A stretch of 64,000 nucleotides of DNA from Demequinaceae bacterium. Its GTDB lineage: Bacteria > Actinomycetota > Actinomycetes > Actinomycetales > Demequinaceae. Shown one piece after another: positions 56,877 through 64,000 of the stretch. The translations under genes and the position numbers were made by a program. Each line of letters opens with the position of its first letter. Position 1 is the stretch's first letter. The notes under the pieces are model-generated. The model worked only from the letters and a program-made list of their open reading frames with translations. It had not been told where the DNA came from and ran no database searches. The stretch spans positions 62,001 to 126,000 of the forward strand of contig JAFGBM010000005.1 in the NCBI GenBank assembly GCA_016933155.1, read 5' to 3'.

Positions 56877-58220
56877 ATGGACTCCGACGGTTCCGTCTGG
56901 CCCGCCAGCACCACCCGCAGGGAGGACGGCGGCCTCGAGGTCGGGGGATGCGAGATTGCGGCTCTCGCGGCGGAGTTCGGCACCCCCCTGTACGTGGTCG
57001 ACGAGGCGGACTTCCGGGCGCGGGCGGTAGCCTTCCGGACGGCCTTCGGGGAGGCGTTCGCCCGGTACGACGCCACGGTCGATGTGTTCTATGCGGCCAA
57101 GGCCTTCCTATGCTCTCGCGTGGCCTCCTGGATGAAGAAGGAGGGGCTCGGGATCGATGTCGCCTCCGCCGGGGAATTGGAGCTGGCCCTCCGCGGTGGG
57201 ATGCCGCCCGCACGGATCACCCTTCACGGGAACAACAAGTCCGACGCCGAGATCGCCCGGGCCCTCGAGGTCGGGGTGGGTCGGATCGTCGTCGACTCTC
57301 TCGAGGAGATCGGACTTCTCTGGGAGGAGGCCGAGCGGCAGGGGGTCGTCGCGCCCGTGCTGATCAGGGTGACGACGGGCGTGCACGCCGGGGGCCACGA
57401 GTACATCGCGACCGCGCACGAGGACCAGAAGTTCGGGTTGAGCCTGGCGAGCGGAGCCGCGGCCGAGGCCCTCAGCCTGTGCCACGAGTCCCCCTTCCTC
57501 AAACTGCTCGGCATCCACACCCACATCGGGAGCCAGATCCAGTCCCTCGACGCCTTCCGGGAGAGCGCGGAGAGGATGCTCCGGCTGCGGTCGGACTTCG
57601 CCGAGGCCTCGGGGTTCGAGGTGCCGGAGGTAGACCTCGGGGGCGGCTACGCCATCGCCTACACCTCAAGCCAGGAGGCCCTTCCGATCGAGGACGCCGC
57701 GACGGCGATCGCCGGGACCGTCGCAGAGGCGCTCGCGGCGAGCGGGGGCTCCTGGCCGCGAGTCTCTATCGAGCCCGGACGGGCCATCGCCGGGCCCGCG
57801 GGAATCACTGTCTACACCGTCGGCGTCACCAAGACGGTGCGGTTGGAGGATGGGGGGGAACGGCGATACATCGCCATCGACGGCGGCATGAGCGACAACA
57901 TGCGCCCCATCACCTACGGTGCCGAATACACGGCGACGCTCGCCTCACGCGAGAGCGACGCCGAACCCGTCCGGTCCAGGGTCGTTGGCAAACACTGCGA
58001 ATCCGGGGACATCCTCGTCCATGAGGTGGAACTGCCCGGTGACGTGGCCCACGGTGACCTTCTGGCGATCCCGGCGACCGGGGCGTACGGACGGGTCATG
58101 GCGAACAACTACAACGCCCTGCCGAGGCCTGCGGTCGTGGCCGTCAAGAAGGGCAAGACCCAACTGCTCATCCGCCGCGACACCATCGAAGACCAACTCG
58201 CGTGGGACGTCGCGCCTTAG
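56877..58220 (+). CDS. lysA: Diaminopimelate decarboxylase
   Basis: PLP-dependent last step of lysine synthesis, 447 residues. PLP-binding Lys75 lies in DVFYAAKAFLCS, followed by GIDVASAGELELAL, LLGIHTHIGSQI, EVDLGGGYAI, SIEPGRAIAGPAG, GKHCESGD (catalytic Cys from the other subunit) and the end GAYGRVMANNYNALPRPAVV. Length and motifs are normal. It overlaps the next gene by 19 bases. Hom and thrC, its usual neighbours, are displaced 3.6 kb downstream here. Confidence 0.95.
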   Translation: MDSDGSVWPASTTRREDGGLEVGGCEIAALAAEFGTPLYVVDEADFRARAVAFRTAFGEAFARYDATVDVFYAAKAFLCSRVASWMKKEGLGIDVASAGELELALRGGMPPARITLHGNNKSDAEIARALEVGVGRIVVDSLEEIGLLWEEAERQGVVAPVLIRVTTGVHAGGHEYIATAHEDQKFGLSLASGAAAEALSLCHESPFLKLLGIHTHIGSQIQSLDAFRESAERMLRLRSDFAEASGFEVPEVDLGGGYAIAYTSSQEALPIEDAATAIAGTVAEALAASGGSWPRVSIEPGRAIAGPAGITVYTVGVTKTVRLEDGGERRYIAIDGGMSDNMRPITYGAEYTATLASRESDAEPVRSRVVGKHCESGDILVHEVELPGDVAHGDLLAIPATGAYGRVMANNYNALPRPAVVAVKKGKTQLLIRRDTIEDQLAWDVAP

Positions 58221-58882
58221 CGGTCGCCGCGCTAGCCGGGGTGCTCGTTCTCGGCGCAGGGACGTCCGTCGTCTTCGCAGAGACCCCACCCGCGCAACCC
58301 CCACCGCCGGGAGCGGGCGGAGTCGTGTGGGTCGAGGGCACGTTGACGTGGGGCGACTTCCGGCACGGCACGCCCGACCAGATCGACGAGGCGTTTGCCT
58401 CAGGGATCACCGAGACCGGATACCTGTGCCGCGCGGCGCCCCGGGCGACTCCCGGCGGTTCCGGGGTTCTGGGGTGCGGTAGGTGGGGCGATGCCGGGGA
58501 GTTCACGTGGACATGGTGGGGGGATTTCGATGCAGCTTCCCCCGACGTCTTCACACGCGAGGGAGTGATCCTCAGCGCCGGCGGCCAGGGTATGTACCTG
58601 TACTCGGACGGCGAGTTGATTCCATTCGACGGACAAGCCAAGAGCGTCATCAGTGAGGGGGGCCCACCCCACGTCGTCCTCCCGATGATCATTCGCGCGC
58701 TCGAGGATGCCACCTGGGCCGGGGGATGGGGGCCTGTCCTGACGCAGGTTCTTCCGTTGGCCATCCTCGCGGTCGCATTCTCGGCAATTGTCGTGACCAT
58801 CACCATCGCCATTCGGCGCGCCCGCTTGAACCGTCACCCCGCCGCCCTGGACGAGTCACCCCATCCGGAGGTCGCGCCCTAG
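58202..58882 (+). CDS. Secreted/membrane protein of unknown function
   Basis: A 226-residue protein with a signal-like N-terminus (ALAVAALAGVLVLGAGTSVV), an outside domain with several Trp and Gly (VVWVEGTLTWGDFRHGTPDQ; FTWTWWGDF) and a C-terminal membrane helix (VLPLAILAVAFSAIVVTITI, about 181–200) followed by a basic tail. I do not recognise the family. Start GTG at 58202 overlaps lysA by 19 bases, so it is probably co-transcribed with it. Its stop overlaps the convergent phosphatase gene by four bases. Confidence 0.7.
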   Translation: MGRRALAVAALAGVLVLGAGTSVVFAETPPAQPPPPGAGGVVWVEGTLTWGDFRHGTPDQIDEAFASGITETGYLCRAAPRATPGGSGVLGCGRWGDAGEFTWTWWGDFDAASPDVFTREGVILSAGGQGMYLYSDGELIPFDGQAKSVISEGGPPHVVLPMIIRALEDATWAGGWGPVLTQVLPLAILAVAFSAIVVTITIAIRRARLNRHPAALDESPHPEVAP

Positions 58883-59430
58883 CCGACCCAGGCCGTGATG
58901 GCGTCCAGGTGTTTCTTGCATTGCCGCAGCGCCTCCGCGTGCGCCTCGTAGTTCAACTCGTTGGGATCCAGAAGGTTCTCATGACGCACGTCGGTCAACT
59001 GCGCCCGCGCGGAATCGAGCGCCGCTGCGGCGAGACGGATCCGCTCCTTCCGGTCGGATGTTTGGGGACGCATGGCGAACACGGTCAGGGCCGAAGCCTC
59101 CGCCAGGAGAAAGACGTTTGAGGGCACGGTCCCCATGCGCTGGGCGATCCATGCACGGTTTTCACTGGCCGCGACCAGGACCAGGTCCGCCTCCTCGACC
59201 ACGGCCACCGTCAATTGGGTCGGTTCGTATGCGCTGGCATCAAGGCCCTCGGAGGCCATGACTTTGAGTGCCAGATCTGGTACGGCCCAGCCGACCATGG
59301 CGTATGTCCCGGCCGAACTGACGATCGCGTCGCCTTTCCACGACCGGGCCAGGAACAGTTGCATTCCGACCGATCGGCAGAGGTTGCTGGTGCAGACGCA
59401 CAGCACTTTGGGGGTAGGCGAATCGGCCAT
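58879..59430 (-). CDS. Low-molecular-weight protein tyrosine phosphatase family protein
   Basis: A 183-residue protein. The P-loop VCTSNLCRS (Cys13, Arg19) is the CX5R signature of the low-molecular-weight phosphatases and arsenate reductases; LVLVAASENRAWIA replaces the usual DLVLTM segment with its acid Asp, which is not obvious here. It may act on phosphotyrosine or, in envelope gene clusters, on a tyrosine kinase. No partner is nearby. Confidence 0.75.
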   Translation of the reverse strand: MADSPTPKVLCVCTSNLCRSVGMQLFLARSWKGDAIVSSAGTYAMVGWAVPDLALKVMASEGLDASAYEPTQLTVAVVEEADLVLVAASENRAWIAQRMGTVPSNVFLLAEASALTVFAMRPQTSDRKERIRLAAAALDSARAQLTDVRHENLLDPNELNYEAHAEALRQCKKHLDAITAWVG

Positions 59431-59762
59431 AGGTGCCTCCCGCGTCTCGTCAAGGACGGACTGACAACCCTGAGACTATCGGGGATTGGGGTGCTTCGGG
59501 TGAGGGATACTCCTGAGGCTTGGATTCGGCCGTACGGCCGATGACGCATTTTGGGTCGTCGGGGAATCGTCGATCTCAGACGAACCCAGGGAAAGGACCC
59601 CTTCATGGTGCTCGTCACGAGCACTCCCCACACCGCGACCGAGGACATCGCTCGAGCCCTTGCCCGGCTCAGGGTTCTGGGCTCCCTGGAGTAGTGCCTC
59701 CTGCTAGGAATCGTTGCTTTGGCGTAACTTGGGGGCAGGAACGAAAGGAACAGGGCACAGGC
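59431..59762. other. Intergenic stretch with a possible 29-residue leader ORF
   Basis: These 332 bases hold no recognised gene. A short frame at 59605–59694 (MVLVTSTPHTATEDIARALA, 29 codons) has AAAGGACC upstream, and its start overlaps the 17-base palindrome GTGCTCGTCACGAGCAC (59608–59624). It could be a leader peptide or operator for the gene at 59763, or chance. Confidence 0.35.
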
Positions 59763-60428
59763 ATGGACCCAACCCTCGTCGAGGATCCCGACGATGCTCG
59801 CGCGTTCGTCGAGGCCCCGCGGACCGAGAAGGACCGCGTCATCCTGAAGGTCGGGGCGGAGCGGCTCGAACTCAACCGGTGGGGGACAGTGCTCGTGAGC
59901 GCCCTCGTCGCGGGCTCTCCGATGCTCCGCAAGGCCGTGAAGGTCCTCCGACCCCGCCGGATCAAGCGGCCCTCCCCGTCGAGCCAGATGGGACGCTCCG
60001 TCGAGTCCTCGACGCCCCTGTCGACCGCTACCGTCGCGGCTCCTCTGGGGGATGAAGCCTCCGTCGAGGCCGGGTCTCAAGCCAAGCCCAGCAAGGCGAT
60101 GCGTCGGGCGACGAGGCGGGTCCGCCAGTACGCGTCCGGCTCCATCCTCGTCGCGACCGATGCCGATGCCGCGCGATGCTTCCTCACCCACGCCCTGGCG
60201 ACACCCGATCCGGTCATCGCGGAGTATCGGGACCGCGAGGTCGTCCTCACCCCCGATGGGGCAAGGGCGGTGCTCGCTTTGTTCACCCGGTCCAAGTTGA
60301 GGCTGGCCCTCGTGCACCTTCTCCTCGGGGCGGATGCGCACCGGCCTCACCCGGATGGCCTGGTCGAGCCCGTCGACCCGGCCGACCCCTGGGGGCCGTT
60401 CCCGAATGGCTCCCTCACCCTCGGCTAA
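59763..60428 (+). CDS. 221-residue protein of unknown function
   Basis: A soluble protein with an acidic start (MDPTLVEDPDDARAFVEAPR), a basic middle (RKAVKVLRPRRIKRPSPSSQ), a Ser/Thr/Ala-rich linker, and a C-terminal half with SGSILVATDADAARCFLTHA and LALVHLLLGADAHRPHPDGL. I do not recognise it. It lies in the accessory stretch between lysA and hom, just upstream of the small ORFs, and could belong with them. ATG 59763; an ACGAAAGGAACAG sequence precedes it. Confidence 0.55.
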   Translation: MDPTLVEDPDDARAFVEAPRTEKDRVILKVGAERLELNRWGTVLVSALVAGSPMLRKAVKVLRPRRIKRPSPSSQMGRSVESSTPLSTATVAAPLGDEASVEAGSQAKPSKAMRRATRRVRQYASGSILVATDADAARCFLTHALATPDPVIAEYRDREVVLTPDGARAVLALFTRSKLRLALVHLLLGADAHRPHPDGLVEPVDPADPWGPFPNGSLTLG

Positions 60429-60447
60429 CCATCGATATCGCGGCCCG

Positions 60448-60567
60448 ATGGATCAGAATGAAGTCATGACCTCCCTTCTCCCCCTGGCGGAAGACGAAGA
60501 CGCTGTCGAGGAGGTGGTCGAGGGCGGACCAGAGGTTCTTCGGACTGATCGCGGAGGACAACGATGA
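60448..60567 (+). CDS. Small ORF A with the LAE…PE leader-like motif
   Basis: A 39-residue frame (Met at 60448 or 60466): MTSLLPLAEDEDAVEEVVEG from the second Met, then GPEVLRTDRGGQR. Its SLLPLAEDEDAVEEVVEGGP lines up, with no gap, with small ORFs C and D. No good ribosome-binding site is seen. It could be a peptide gene or the N-terminal part of a broken gene continuing in another frame (see 60599–60904). Confidence 0.35.
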   Translation: MDQNEVMTSLLPLAEDEDAVEEVVEGGPEVLRTDRGGQR

Positions 60568-60598
60568 GGGGCGTGCCTTCGCGTCTCGCCTGAATGAT

Positions 60599-60904
60599 AT
60601 GGCGCCGCTTACCGTGCGCCTCCGAGGGTCGACGGTTCGCCTAACATCTCGGGGTGACGTGACCTTCGACACCCTCCTTCGTGCAACGCCGCGAGCTATC
60701 GATCGAGTCGCCAGGAGCCTTGGGATTGAAGAAGCCCCTTCTGGGCCTTCTGGACTTGTTGAGCCGAATCAGGACATCGGTTTCTGGTGGTTTGGCAATC
60801 CCGTACGCTTCCTGGCCCGTCTTCGGCAAGCCCACCCATCGGTGGGAAGGAATGAGGATTGGCCTCGGCTCCTTTCGACGCCGATAGTCCGCCATCGGTC
60901 GTGA
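60599..60904 (+). CDS. Possible 101-residue ORF or out-of-frame part of a broken gene
   Basis: From Met 60599: MAPLTVRLRGSTVRLTSRGD, then a helical middle, FWWFGNPVRFLARLRQAHPS and an end in RHRS. The same frame stays open upstream to 60470 and reads FFGLIAEDNDEGRAFASRLN, which looks protein-like, so a frameshift from ORF A near 60535 is possible. No family is recognised. Confidence 0.3.
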   Translation: MAPLTVRLRGSTVRLTSRGDVTFDTLLRATPRAIDRVARSLGIEEAPSGPSGLVEPNQDIGFWWFGNPVRFLARLRQAHPSVGRNEDWPRLLSTPIVRHRS

Positions 60905-60992
60905 GGAGGATGCCCGGGTTCGGGAGTCATCCGTCGGGCCGATTCGCCGGGTGACGCGCGGCGCTATTCTGCTGGTGAGGGGAAGGGAGAGG

Positions 60993-61157
60993 ATGATGCC
61001 GGACGACGAGAAGTCGAAGTGGCCGAAAGAACCAGAGGATACCGATCCCGATCCGGTGAACGATGACGACCCGACGCCCCGGCGGAGCCCCTTCTGGCGG
61101 CGCTTCGGAATCCCGTGGGCGTATGGTGCACACCATATGGGGACGACGCGCTGGTAG
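60993..61157 (+). CDS. Small ORF B, acidic N-terminus with aromatic basic end
   Basis: A 54-residue frame starting MMPDDEKSKWPKEPEDTDPD, then RRSPFWRRFGIPWAYGAHHM and GTTRW. A GGAAGGGAGAGG sequence directly precedes the ATG pair (60993/60996). The strongly acidic front and basic, Trp/His-rich end resemble a leader plus core, and its end FWRRFGIPWAYG can be set against WFRRQGKGNAWG of ORF D. Function unknown. Confidence 0.5.
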   Translation: MMPDDEKSKWPKEPEDTDPDPVNDDDPTPRRSPFWRRFGIPWAYGAHHMGTTRW

Positions 61158-61323
61158 CTGGCATGAACACAGGCAGTCCGGGGCACACCCCCCGCGGAGG
61201 ACGGGGTATCGGCTGGCGCGATCCTCAACGGCATCGGCACGGGACGGGGTCCCAGTGGACCACGACGATGACCTTCCGAGGCCGCTGACGTACCCTGGGA
61301 GGGACGGAAGGAGTGGGGAGAAG

Positions 61324-61512
61324 TTGGAGAATCCGAACAAGAGAACCACGCTCAGTGGGCTCGCGGAGGACGGAGAGGTCCTCCTGGAGGACCTACCGGA
61401 CAACCCCGAATCGAACACACCCAAGGGACGTAGAGGGTTGCCGAGCCAGGGGACAACGGCGAACGCCGCCGCGAATGCTCTGCACTGTGGGGGCATGAGC
61501 GGATTCGGATGA
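61324..61512 (+). CDS. Small ORF C with the LAE…PE leader-like motif
   Basis: A 62-residue frame from TTG 61324: LENPNKRTTLSGLAEDGEVL, then LEDLPDNPESNTPKGRRG and an end ALHCGGMSGFG with one Cys. GGAAGGAGTGGGGAG lies just upstream, nearly the same as before ORF D. The TLSGLAEDGEVLLEDLPDNP segment matches ORF D residue for residue in spacing. Candidate small peptide precursor; unproven. Confidence 0.45.
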   Translation: MENPNKRTTLSGLAEDGEVLLEDLPDNPESNTPKGRRGLPSQGTTANAAANALHCGGMSGFG

Positions 61513-61566
61513 TGCTGTCGCGTCGTCCTCCCAGCGAGAGGGGTGAACGATGGAAAGGAGTGGGTG

Positions 61567-61767
61567 ATGGCCGAGAAGAAGAATAAGAACGATAAGGAAC
61601 GTCCGTCGCTGGTGGAGTTGGCGGAAGAGTTGGGGACGGTCATGCCGGACCTTCCCGAGGAACCTGAGGAAACCAAGACGGGCGAAGAGCCGATCAAGAG
61701 AAAGAGGTGGTTCCGCCGTCAGGGAAAAGGTAACGCGTGGGGAATGCCCCAGAGGGGCTCGATGTAG
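61567..61767 (+). CDS. Small ORF D with the LAE…PE leader-like motif
   Basis: A 66-residue frame starting MAEKKNKNDKERPSLVELAE, then ELGTVMPDLPEEPEETKTGE and a basic, Trp-containing end RKRWFRRQGKGNAWGMPQRG. GGAAAGGAG lies 6 bases before the ATG, the best ribosome-binding site of the group. It joins the features of ORF C (leader) and ORF B (tail). It ends 69 bases before hom. Function unknown. Confidence 0.55.
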   Translation: MAEKKNKNDKERPSLVELAEELGTVMPDLPEEPEETKTGEEPIKRKRWFRRQGKGNAWGMPQRGSM

Positions 61768-61836
61768 CGATCCGGGCGTCGCGGCCTTGAGCAGGCCGCT
61801 CGCAGTGTGAGGTGCCCCACCCGATAGAGTAAGCGA

Positions 61837-63132
61837 GTGGCAGATGCACCTCCCAGCGTGAAGATCGCGCTCCTCGGGGCCGGCACCGTCGGCTCAGAGG
61901 TCGCACGCCTGCTCATCGACCACAAGGACGACCTGGCGCAGCGCATCGGCGCCATGCCTGAAGTCGTCGGCATCGCCACCCTCGAACCCGACGATGAGGC
62001 CCTCACAGGCCTGCCCCGGGACCTCATCACCACCGACGCGGCGGCTCTCATCCCGAAGGCCGACATCGTCGTCGAACTCATCGGTGGCCTCGAGCCCGCC
62101 CGAACCTTCGTACTCGACGCCCTCCAGTCCGGCAAGGCCGTCGTCACAGCGAACAAGGCCCTGCTCGCGGCCCACGGCCCCGAGATCTACGAGGCCGCGG
62201 ATGCCAACGGCTCCGACCTGTACTTCGAGGCCGCGGTCGGGGGTGCCATCCCCATCATCCGACCCGTCCGCGAAAGCCTGGCCGGGGACCGAATCCAACG
62301 CATCCTCGGCATCGTCAACGGGACCACCAACTACGTCCTCGATCGCATGACGACCGCTCACCTGGACTACGAGGTCGCCCTCAAGGAGGCCCAGGAGGCT
62401 GGGTTCGCCGAGGCCGACCCGACGGCCGATGTCGAGGGCTACGATGCCGCGTCGAAGATTGCCATTCTGGCCTCCCTCGCCTTCCACATGAGGGTGAGCC
62501 TCGACGATGTCTACCGCGAGGGGATCACCGAGATCACCCCGCACGATGTGGCCGCCGCCGCGGAGTCCGGGCACGTCATCAAGTTGCTCGGCATCGCTCA
62601 GCGCACGGATGCCGGGGTCACCGTCCGGGTCCACCCGGCGCTCGTTCCCCTCACCCACCCCCTCGCGAACGTCGGGGGAGCCTACAACGCCGTCTTCATC
62701 GAGGCGGAGGCCGCAGGGGAGTTGATGTTCTACGGGAAGGGCGCCGGTGGGGTGCCAACCGCGTCGGCCGTCCTGGGGGACATCGTGAGCGTCGCCCGGC
62801 ACCGCGCCTTGGGCGGCAAGGGCCCCCGCGAGTCGAACTACGTCTCGCTTCCCGTGCTGCCCATCGCCTCATCGAGGACTCGGTTCCAGATCCGACTGGA
62901 GGTGGCGGACCGACCCGGGGTCCTGGCCAAGGTGGCCGCCATCCTGGGCGCCCACGACGTCTCCATCGAAACCGTCCGGCAACCCCCGAGCGGGGGCGGC
63001 GACGGGCGGGCTCACCTGGTCATCGCGACCCATGAGGCCGTGGAATCCGACCTTTCCGCGACGGTCGAGGAGATCCGAGCCTGCGACGTGGTGCACGCTG
63101 TCCTGTCCGTGCTCAGGATCGAGGGGGAGTAG
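61837..63132 (+). CDS. hom: Homoserine dehydrogenase
   Basis: NAD(P)-dependent enzyme of threonine and methionine synthesis, 431 residues. The Rossmann motif is [16 protein letters not shown] near the N-terminus; the catalytic domain has [54 protein letters not shown]; a C-terminal ACT domain (about 347–428, [20 protein letters not shown]) suggests feedback control by threonine. GTG start at 61837. Its TAG stop shares its last base with the GTG of thrC. Confidence 0.95.
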   Translation: MADAPPSVKIALLGAGTVGSEVARLLIDHKDDLAQRIGAMPEVVGIATLEPDDEALTGLPRDLITTDAAALIPKADIVVELIGGLEPARTFVLDALQSGKAVVTANKALLAAHGPEIYEAADANGSDLYFEAAVGGAIPIIRPVRESLAGDRIQRILGIVNGTTNYVLDRMTTAHLDYEVALKEAQEAGFAEADPTADVEGYDAASKIAILASLAFHMRVSLDDVYREGITEITPHDVAAAAESGHVIKLLGIAQRTDAGVTVRVHPALVPLTHPLANVGGAYNAVFIEAEAAGELMFYGKGAGGVPTASAVLGDIVSVARHRALGGKGPRESNYVSLPVLPIASSRTRFQIRLEVADRPGVLAKVAAILGAHDVSIETVRQPPSGGGDGRAHLVIATHEAVESDLSATVEEIRACDVVHAVLSVLRIEGE

Positions 63133-64000
63133 TGGCCCTCTGGCGCGGGATCATCCGCGAGTACCTGGACTGGCTGCCGTTCTCCGACGGCGACCCTATC
63201 GTGACGCTGGGAGAGGGCGGGACCCCGCTCGTCGAGGCCGACGCCCTTTCACGGAGAGTCGGGGCGGACGTCTGGCTGAAGGTCGAGGGCGCCAATCCGA
63301 CCGGCTCTTTCAAGGACCGCGGCATGACCTCGGCGATCACGCACGCCCTCATGGAGGGCTCCAAAGCCGTCATCTGCGCCTCGACGGGAAACACGTCTGC
63401 ATCGGCCGCCGCCTACGCCGCACGGGCCGGACTCATGTGCATCGTCGTCCTGCCCCAGGGGAAGATCGCCGCTGGCAAGATGGCCCAGGCGATCGTCCAC
63501 GGCGCCCGGCTGCTCCAGGTCGACGGGAATTTCGACGACTGCCTGACCTTGGTCCGGACCCTGTCCGAGGACTACCCGATCGAACTCGTCAACTCTCTCA
63601 ACCCCTACCGGCTCCAGGGGCAGAAGACGGCGGCCTTCGAGATCTGCGACGCCCTGGGCGACGCGCCCGACATCCATGTGCTCCCTGTCGGCAACGCCGG
63701 CAACATCTCGGCCTACTGGATGGGGTACACCGAGTATGCGGAGAAGGGGCCGGCGACCCGCCGCCCTCGGATGTGGGGCGTCCAGGCCGAGGGGGCCGCA
63801 CCTTTCATCAAGGGCGAGCCCATCAAGAACCCCGAGACCGTGGCGACCGCCATTCGCATCGGCAACCCCGCGTCGTGGGGCCTGGCCGCAGCCGCCCGCG
63901 ATGAGTCGGGGGGCTGGATCCGCGCCGTGTCCGACCGTCAGATCCTCGACGCCCAGGCCATGCTCGCCGCCGAGGTCGGGGTCTTCGTCGAGCCCGCCTC
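63132..64000 (+). CDS. thrC: Threonine synthase, cut by the window end
   Basis: The first 289 residues of the PLP enzyme that converts homoserine phosphate to threonine. It starts GTG ([16 protein letters not shown]), has PLP-binding Lys61 in [13 protein letters not shown], the [20 protein letters not shown] loop and [13 protein letters not shown]. The frame is open to the window edge; about 60–70 residues are missing. Overlaps the hom stop by one base, so the two are co-expressed. Confidence 0.95.
   Translation, partial: MALWRGIIREYLDWLPFSDGDPIVTLGEGGTPLVEADALSRRVGADVWLKVEGANPTGSFKDRGMTSAITHALMEGSKAVICASTGNTSASAAAYAARAGLMCIVVLPQGKIAAGKMAQAIVHGARLLQVDGNFDDCLTLVRTLSEDYPIELVNSLNPYRLQGQKTAAFEICDALGDAPDIHVLPVGNAGNISAYWMGYTEYAEKGPATRRPRMWGVQAEGAAPFIKGEPIKNPETVATAIRIGNPASWGLAAAARDESGGWIRAVSDRQILDAQAMLAAEVGVFVEPA

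Noticed and set aside
1-64000. CRISPR arrays
   Set aside because: No regularly spaced repeats of 23–40 bases and no cas genes were seen.

Overview
The window is high-GC chromosomal DNA of an actinobacterium (Actinomycetota). Three gene orders support this: DUF3499–manB … ahcY … mtrA–mtrB–lpqB–comF–hpf–secA; the hisN–rsgA–aroA block next to a sigR/rsrA pair with a 24-residue bL37 gene; and argS–lysA … hom–thrC. Start codons are often GTG, stop and start codons frequently overlap, and the anti-sigma factor is of the ZAS type found in mycothiol-using organisms. The species cannot be named from the sequence.

Layout. 0–4.5 kb: end of an unknown gene, DUF3499, phosphomannomutase, a CDF-type transporter and S-adenosylhomocysteinase. 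4.5–11.6 kb: an RDD protein, a SpoIIM-like protein and a MoxR–DUF58–DUF4350–DUF4129 envelope module. 11.7–24.3 kb: MtrAB–LpqB, ComF, a FeoABC-type ferrous iron operon behind an iron-regulator box, ribosome hibernation factor, SecA, a membrane protein and a DUF6459 (Rv3235-like) protein.

24.4–35.9 kb is the most notable region. It is an 11.46-kb transposon with perfect 25-bp terminal inverted repeats, a perfect 8-bp target duplication (GATTTGTC) and one IS1595-family (ISXO2-like) transposase. It sits between two host genes transcribed away from each other. Its cargo looks like a mobile defence or maintenance island: a Panacea-domain antitoxin with a small partner, a VbhA-like protein beside an unknown 224-residue protein, an HNH endonuclease, a BglII-family restriction endonuclease followed by two AGATCT sites and an MT-A70 adenine methyltransferase with a C-terminal helix-turn-helix, a DUF4236 protein, a zinc-ribbon protein plus a Dam-type methyltransferase from an apparently leaderless promoter, a ParB-like protein, and a second zinc-ribbon protein. 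A degenerate third copy of the terminal repeat lies at the 5' end of the transposase gene.

36–42.9 kb: an HTH protein, SAF/CpaB-like and CpaE-like proteins, hisN–rsgA–aroA, sigR–rsrA and bL37. 43–54.6 kb: a PilT-like ATPase, an SGNH hydrolase, two CNNM/CorC-type proteins, an M15 peptidase, a GH36 alpha-galactosidase, a PadR–HAAS membrane pair, two tandem DUF3795 proteins, a GIN-domain lipoprotein, a patatin-like phospholipase and tRNA-Arg(CCG).

54.7–64 kb: a lipoprotein, argS, lysA, then about 3.6 kb of accessory DNA, then hom and the start of thrC. The accessory DNA includes small ORFs, three of which share a leader-like motif around LAE…PE with identical spacing. This is a second candidate for undescribed biology.
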